Assembly: GCF_937967675.1 (NCBI RefSeq)
Contig: NZ_CALBSN010000152.1
Location: 1-7,106 of the forward strand
Source of the DNA: an uncultured Flavobacterium sp.
GTDB taxonomy: Bacteria > Bacteroidota > Bacteroidia > Flavobacteriales > Flavobacteriaceae
Length of the DNA: 7,106 bases
Direction of reading: 5' to 3'
Position 1 is the stretch's first letter. Every line of letters starts with the position of its first letter. Below are positions 4,541 to 7,106 of the stretch, in pieces. The notes under the pieces were generated by a model. It saw only the letters and a list, made by a program, of their open reading frames with translations. It did not search any database and was not told the DNA's origin. Both the position numbers and the translations under genes were made by a program.

Positions 4541-6718
4541 ATGAGTAAGAAACCAAAAAAATTAGGAAAGAAACCAAAAGATTTTACTGCACAAATATTT
4601 AAAATACTTTCAAGAGAACCTTCTAAATCTTTTAATTACAAGCAAATAGCTGCTGTTTTAGAGTTAAGCGATACCAAAAGCCGAAACGAAATAATTAGAG
4701 ATTTAAAAATACTTAAAGCACAAGATAAAATTCACGAAACGGAAATTGGAAAATATCAAATTATTTCTAAATCCGAATATTACGAAGGAATTGTTGATAT
4801 GACTTCTCGTAAAACAGGTTACTTTGTTTGTGACGAATTAGAAGACGACGTTTTTATTCCGTTTATTAATTTAAATCATGCTTTAGATGGTGATAAAGTA
4901 AAAGCGTATATCTACAACAGAAGAAGTTCCCGTAAACCAGAAGCTGAAGTTTTAGAAATTTTAGAACGTAAAAAAACAGAGTTTGTTGGCGTTATTGATA
5001 TTCAAAAAAACTTTGCTTTTGTAACGACTGCTAATGCTAAAATGTATACTGATATTTTCATCCCAAAAAATAAAATTGGTGAAGCTGAACACGGTGATGT
5101 TGTTTTAGTAACTTTAGAAGATTGGCCTAAAAAAGCCGATTCTCCTTTTGGTTCTGTGATAAAAGTACTAGGAAAACCAGGTGAACACAATACCGAAATT
5201 CACGCCATTTTAGCGGAATACGGTTTACCGTATGATTTTCCAATTGAAGTGGAAGCGTATGCTAATAAAATTGATACTTCAATAACAGAAGAAGAAATTA
5301 AAAAACGTCGCGATATGCGTGATGTTTTAACCTTTACGATTGACCCTAAAGATGCTAAAGATTTTGATGATGCTTTATCGTTTCAGATTTTAGAAAATGG
5401 AAATTACGAAATCGGAGTTCATATTGCCGATGTTTCACATTATTTACAAGAAGGAACTATTTTAGATGATGAAGCGTATAAAAGAGCTACTTCGGTTTAT
5501 TTAGTAGATCGAGTAGTTCCAATGCTTCCAGAAGTATTATCTAACTTTGCTTGTTCACTTCGACCTCATGAAGAAAAATATACGTTTTCAGCGGTTTTTC
5601 AATTGAATGATAAAGCAGAAGTTTTAGATGCATGGTTTGGAAGAACCGTAACGTATTCTGATCAACGTTTTACGTATGAAGAAGCTCAGAGTATCATCGA
5701 AACAAAATCTGATGTTATTCCAGCGGAAATTTCATTAACTGGAAGTGAATATAGTGTTCCAAAACCAATTGTAGATGCTACTTTAAAAATGGATGAATTA
5801 GCAAAAATTCTTCGTAGAAAAAGAATGGCAGCTGGCGCAATTTCGTTTGATAAAGTAGAAGTAAAATTCAATTTAAATGAAGAGGCGGAACCAATTGGAG
5901 TTTACTTCAAACAAAGTAAAGATGCAAATCATTTGATTGAAGAATTCATGTTGTTAGCGAATAGAAAAGTAGCAGAATTCATTGGGAAACAAAAGAAAAC
6001 CTTTGTGTATCGTATTCATGATGAACCAAATGAAGATAAATTAATCAATCTTCAAACCGTGATTGCTAAGTTTGGATATTCGATAAATTTCCGTTCTAAA
6101 AAAGATATTTCGAATTCTTTGAATAATTTACTTTCGGAAGTTGTGGGTAAAAAAGAACAAAATTTGGTTGATACACTTACCATTCGAAGTATGAGTAAAG
6201 CAGCGTATTCTACAGAAAATATTGGTCACTACGGATTAGCATTTGATTATTATAGTCATTTTACTTCTCCAATTCGTCGTTATCCAGATGTTATGGCACA
6301 CCGTTTGTTACAACATTACATAGACGGCGGAAAAAGTGTAAGTGAAGAAGATTATGAAGAAAAATGTCAACATTCTTCACAAATGGAAGCTTTAGCCGCT
6401 CAAGCCGAACGTGATTCTGTGAAATACATGCAAGTAAAATACATGCAAGATCACAAAGATCAAGAGTTTTTAGGTGTAGTTTCTGGTGTAACCGAATGGG
6501 GAATTTATGTAGAAATCATCGAAAACAAATGTGAAGGAATGGTTAGAATTCGTGAAATTAGAGATGATTATTACACCTTTGATGACAAACAATATGCATT
6601 AATAGGTGAAGTTTCTAAAAATATCATACAATTAGGCGATGAAGTTTACGTTAAAGTAAAAAATGCCGATTTAGTAAAAAAACAATTGGATTTTCATTAT
6701 TTGAGAAAGAGAGAGTAA
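4541..6718 (+). CDS. rnr: Ribonuclease R (RNB/RNase II family 3'-5' exoribonuclease)
   Basis: RNase R degrades RNA processively from the 3' end, including structured RNA, and takes part in mRNA turnover, rRNA quality control and cold adaptation in the cytoplasm. The 725-residue protein shows the full domain order: a winged-helix N-terminus (about 14-75, with YKQIAAVLELSDTKSRNEIIRDL), two cold-shock OB domains (about 80-140 and 147-210), the RNB catalytic domain (about 255-592) and a C-terminal S1 domain (about 641-721). The active-site motif TIDPKDAKDFDDAL (266-279) supplies Asp268, Asp274, Asp276 and Asp277, with the spacing of the four metal-binding aspartates of E. coli RNase R. HYGLAFDYYSHFTSPIRRYPD (563-583) is the conserved RNB signature with Arg579-Arg580. 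It lacks the long lysine-rich tail of the 813-residue E. coli enzyme, ending in LRKRE. The ATG at 4541 is followed by a basic leader typical of the family. It diverges from DUF2007. Confidence 0.98.
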   Translation: MSKKPKKLGKKPKDFTAQIFKILSREPSKSFNYKQIAAVLELSDTKSRNEIIRDLKILKAQDKIHETEIGKYQIISKSEYYEGIVDMTSRKTGYFVCDELEDDVFIPFINLNHALDGDKVKAYIYNRRSSRKPEAEVLEILERKKTEFVGVIDIQKNFAFVTTANAKMYTDIFIPKNKIGEAEHGDVVLVTLEDWPKKADSPFGSVIKVLGKPGEHNTEIHAILAEYGLPYDFPIEVEAYANKIDTSITEEEIKKRRDMRDVLTFTIDPKDAKDFDDALSFQILENGNYEIGVHIADVSHYLQEGTILDDEAYKRATSVYLVDRVVPMLPEVLSNFACSLRPHEEKYTFSAVFQLNDKAEVLDAWFGRTVTYSDQRFTYEEAQSIIETKSDVIPAEISLTGSEYSVPKPIVDATLKMDELAKILRRKRMAAGAISFDKVEVKFNLNEEAEPIGVYFKQSKDANHLIEEFMLLANRKVAEFIGKQKKTFVYRIHDEPNEDKLINLQTVIAKFGYSINFRSKKDISNSLNNLLSEVVGKKEQNLVDTLTIRSMSKAAYSTENIGHYGLAFDYYSHFTSPIRRYPDVMAHRLLQHYIDGGKSVSEEDYEEKCQHSSQMEALAAQAERDSVKYMQVKYMQDHKDQEFLGVVSGVTEWGIYVEIIENKCEGMVRIREIRDDYYTFDDKQYALIGEVSKNIIQLGDEVYVKVKNADLVKKQLDFHYLRKRE

Positions 6719-6721
6719 TTA

Positions 6722-6752
6722 AGTGATTAGTGAATAGTAATTAGTGAATAGT
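6722..6752 (+). repeat. Heptanucleotide tandem repeat AGTRAWT, four units
   Basis: Four consecutive heptamers, AGTGATT, AGTGAAT, AGTAATT and AGTGAAT, run from 6722 to 6749, followed by a partial AGT. As a result, ATTAGTGAATAGT appears twice (6726-6738 and 6740-6752) with a 14-bp period. The array starts four bases after the rnr stop codon. It encodes nothing obvious and has no hairpin. I recall similar short AGTGAWT runs in intergenic DNA of flavobacterial genomes, but could not check this here. Confidence 0.75.
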
Positions 6753-6767
6753 TAAACTTAAAGTTGT

Positions 6768-6790
6768 TATTTCGACGTGAGGAGAAATCT
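6768..6790 (+). repeat. Possible fragment of a dispersed Bacteroidota intergenic repeat
   Basis: The segment containing ATTTCGACGTGAGGAGAAAT is more G+C-rich than its surroundings and resembles one arm of the palindromic ATTTCGA...GGAGAAATCT repeats I recall from many flavobacterial genomes. The complementary second arm is not found nearby, so this would be a half element. The resemblance is from memory only. It lies between the heptamer array and the start of the small membrane protein gene. Confidence 0.35.
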
Positions 6791-6799
6791 TATCATAAG

Positions 6800-7075
6800 A
6801 TGAAGTTAGTTGAATTTATAAAAAGAAATATTTCAGTTTTTAGTGTTATTTCTTTCTTACCTTTTGTAATCACGATACATTTAATTTGGCAAGAGTTTAA
6901 TTTTAATACAATTTCTTTTTATGAAGTTTTTAAATTAAAACTCCAATTTTTAATTGTTATAGTTATTTTACTTTTCCTTGATTATTTTTTTAAAATTTTA
7001 ATCAAAAATAGATTGATTTTAAACTTTTTAGAATTACTAATTATAGTATCAACCCGTAGTGCATTATTAAACTAG
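6800..7075 (+). CDS. Unrecognised 91-residue membrane protein
   Basis: I do not recognise a family. The product opens MKLVEFIKRN, then has a hydrophobic segment near residues 11-29 (ISVFSVISFLPFVITIHLI), a second near 48-67 (LQFLIVIVILLFLDYFFKIL), a basic patch KNR and a weaker hydrophobic stretch LILNFLELLIIV near 72-83. Two or three membrane spans are therefore likely. The frame continues upstream to a TTG at 6764, but those 12 codons come from repeat-like DNA, so I chose the ATG at 6800. It follows rnr by 81 nt on the same strand with no visible promoter box, so it may be read from the rnr transcript. Codon use is very A+T-rich, more so than in rnr. It could be a real small membrane protein or a non-functional open frame. 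Confidence 0.5.
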   Translation: MKLVEFIKRNISVFSVISFLPFVITIHLIWQEFNFNTISFYEVFKLKLQFLIVIVILLFLDYFFKILIKNRLILNFLELLIIVSTRSALLN

Positions 7076-7106
7076 ATTAATTTTTAAGTTGTTAATATTT
7101 CTGTTG

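Noticed and set aside
5002..5871. Minus-strand frames 5002-5190 and 5686-5871 within rnr
   Set aside because: Antisense shadows of the strongly conserved RNase R coding sequence.
6764..6799. TTG at 6764 as the start of the small membrane protein
   Set aside because: It adds 12 residues rich in Arg and Glu encoded by repeat-like DNA before a good ATG at 6800.
6787..6801. Near-perfect palindrome ATCTTAT-c-ATAAGAT overlapping the ATG at 6800
   Set aside because: A one-base loop cannot form a stable RNA hairpin and the arms are A+T-rich; perhaps a protein site, but more likely chance.
1..7106. A defence system, mobile island or new multigene system
   Set aside because: All long genes are recognised housekeeping families with uniform composition; no transposase, integrase, toxin-antitoxin pair or phage gene is present.

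Overview
The window looks like an ordinary chromosomal stretch of a low-GC Bacteroidota, most likely Flavobacterium or a close relative in the Flavobacteriaceae. The reasons are the strongly A+T-biased codon use, the lack of Shine-Dalgarno sequences before the genes, several candidate -7 boxes of the Bacteroidota type TAnnTTTG, and protein sequences of flavobacterial character. No mobile element, tRNA, rRNA or CRISPR array is visible.

Layout, left to right. (1) Positions 1-1981, minus strand: the first 660 codons of tex, an S1-type RNA-binding/transcription accessory protein, cut by the window edge inside its S1 domain. (2) 2035-2307, plus strand: a small DUF1294 membrane protein that appears to start at TTG. 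It is divergent from tex and overlaps the next gene tail to tail. (3) 2272-3561, minus strand: a probable two-gene unit, rpiB (ribose-5-phosphate isomerase B) followed after 24 nt by nnrD (ADP/ATP-dependent NAD(P)H-hydrate dehydratase). (4) 3562-4184: a 623-nt very A+T-rich gap with no credible gene. It holds palindromes, three GTTAAC sites and a cluster of TCAACA / degenerate DnaA-box-like words. (5) 4185-4424, minus strand: a DUF2007 protein. (6) 4541-6718, plus strand: complete rnr (RNase R) with all four catalytic aspartates. (7) 6719-6799: a heptamer tandem repeat and what looks like a fragment of a dispersed repeat. (8) 6800-7075, plus strand: an unrecognised 91-residue membrane protein.

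Functionally this is housekeeping: RNA metabolism (tex, rnr), pentose phosphate interconversion (rpiB) and repair of damaged nicotinamide cofactors (nnrD), plus three small poorly characterised proteins. Apart from the DUF1294 gene, everything left of about 4430 reads leftwards and everything right of about 4510 reads rightwards. This divergence, next to the A+T-rich gap, makes a replication-origin-like role worth testing, but no perfect DnaA box is present and the idea is speculative. I see no sign of a previously undescribed multigene system. The most interesting signals are non-coding: the A+T-rich gap, a terminator-like hairpin antisense to the start of nnrD, mirrored divergent promoter boxes before rnr, and the repeats after rnr.
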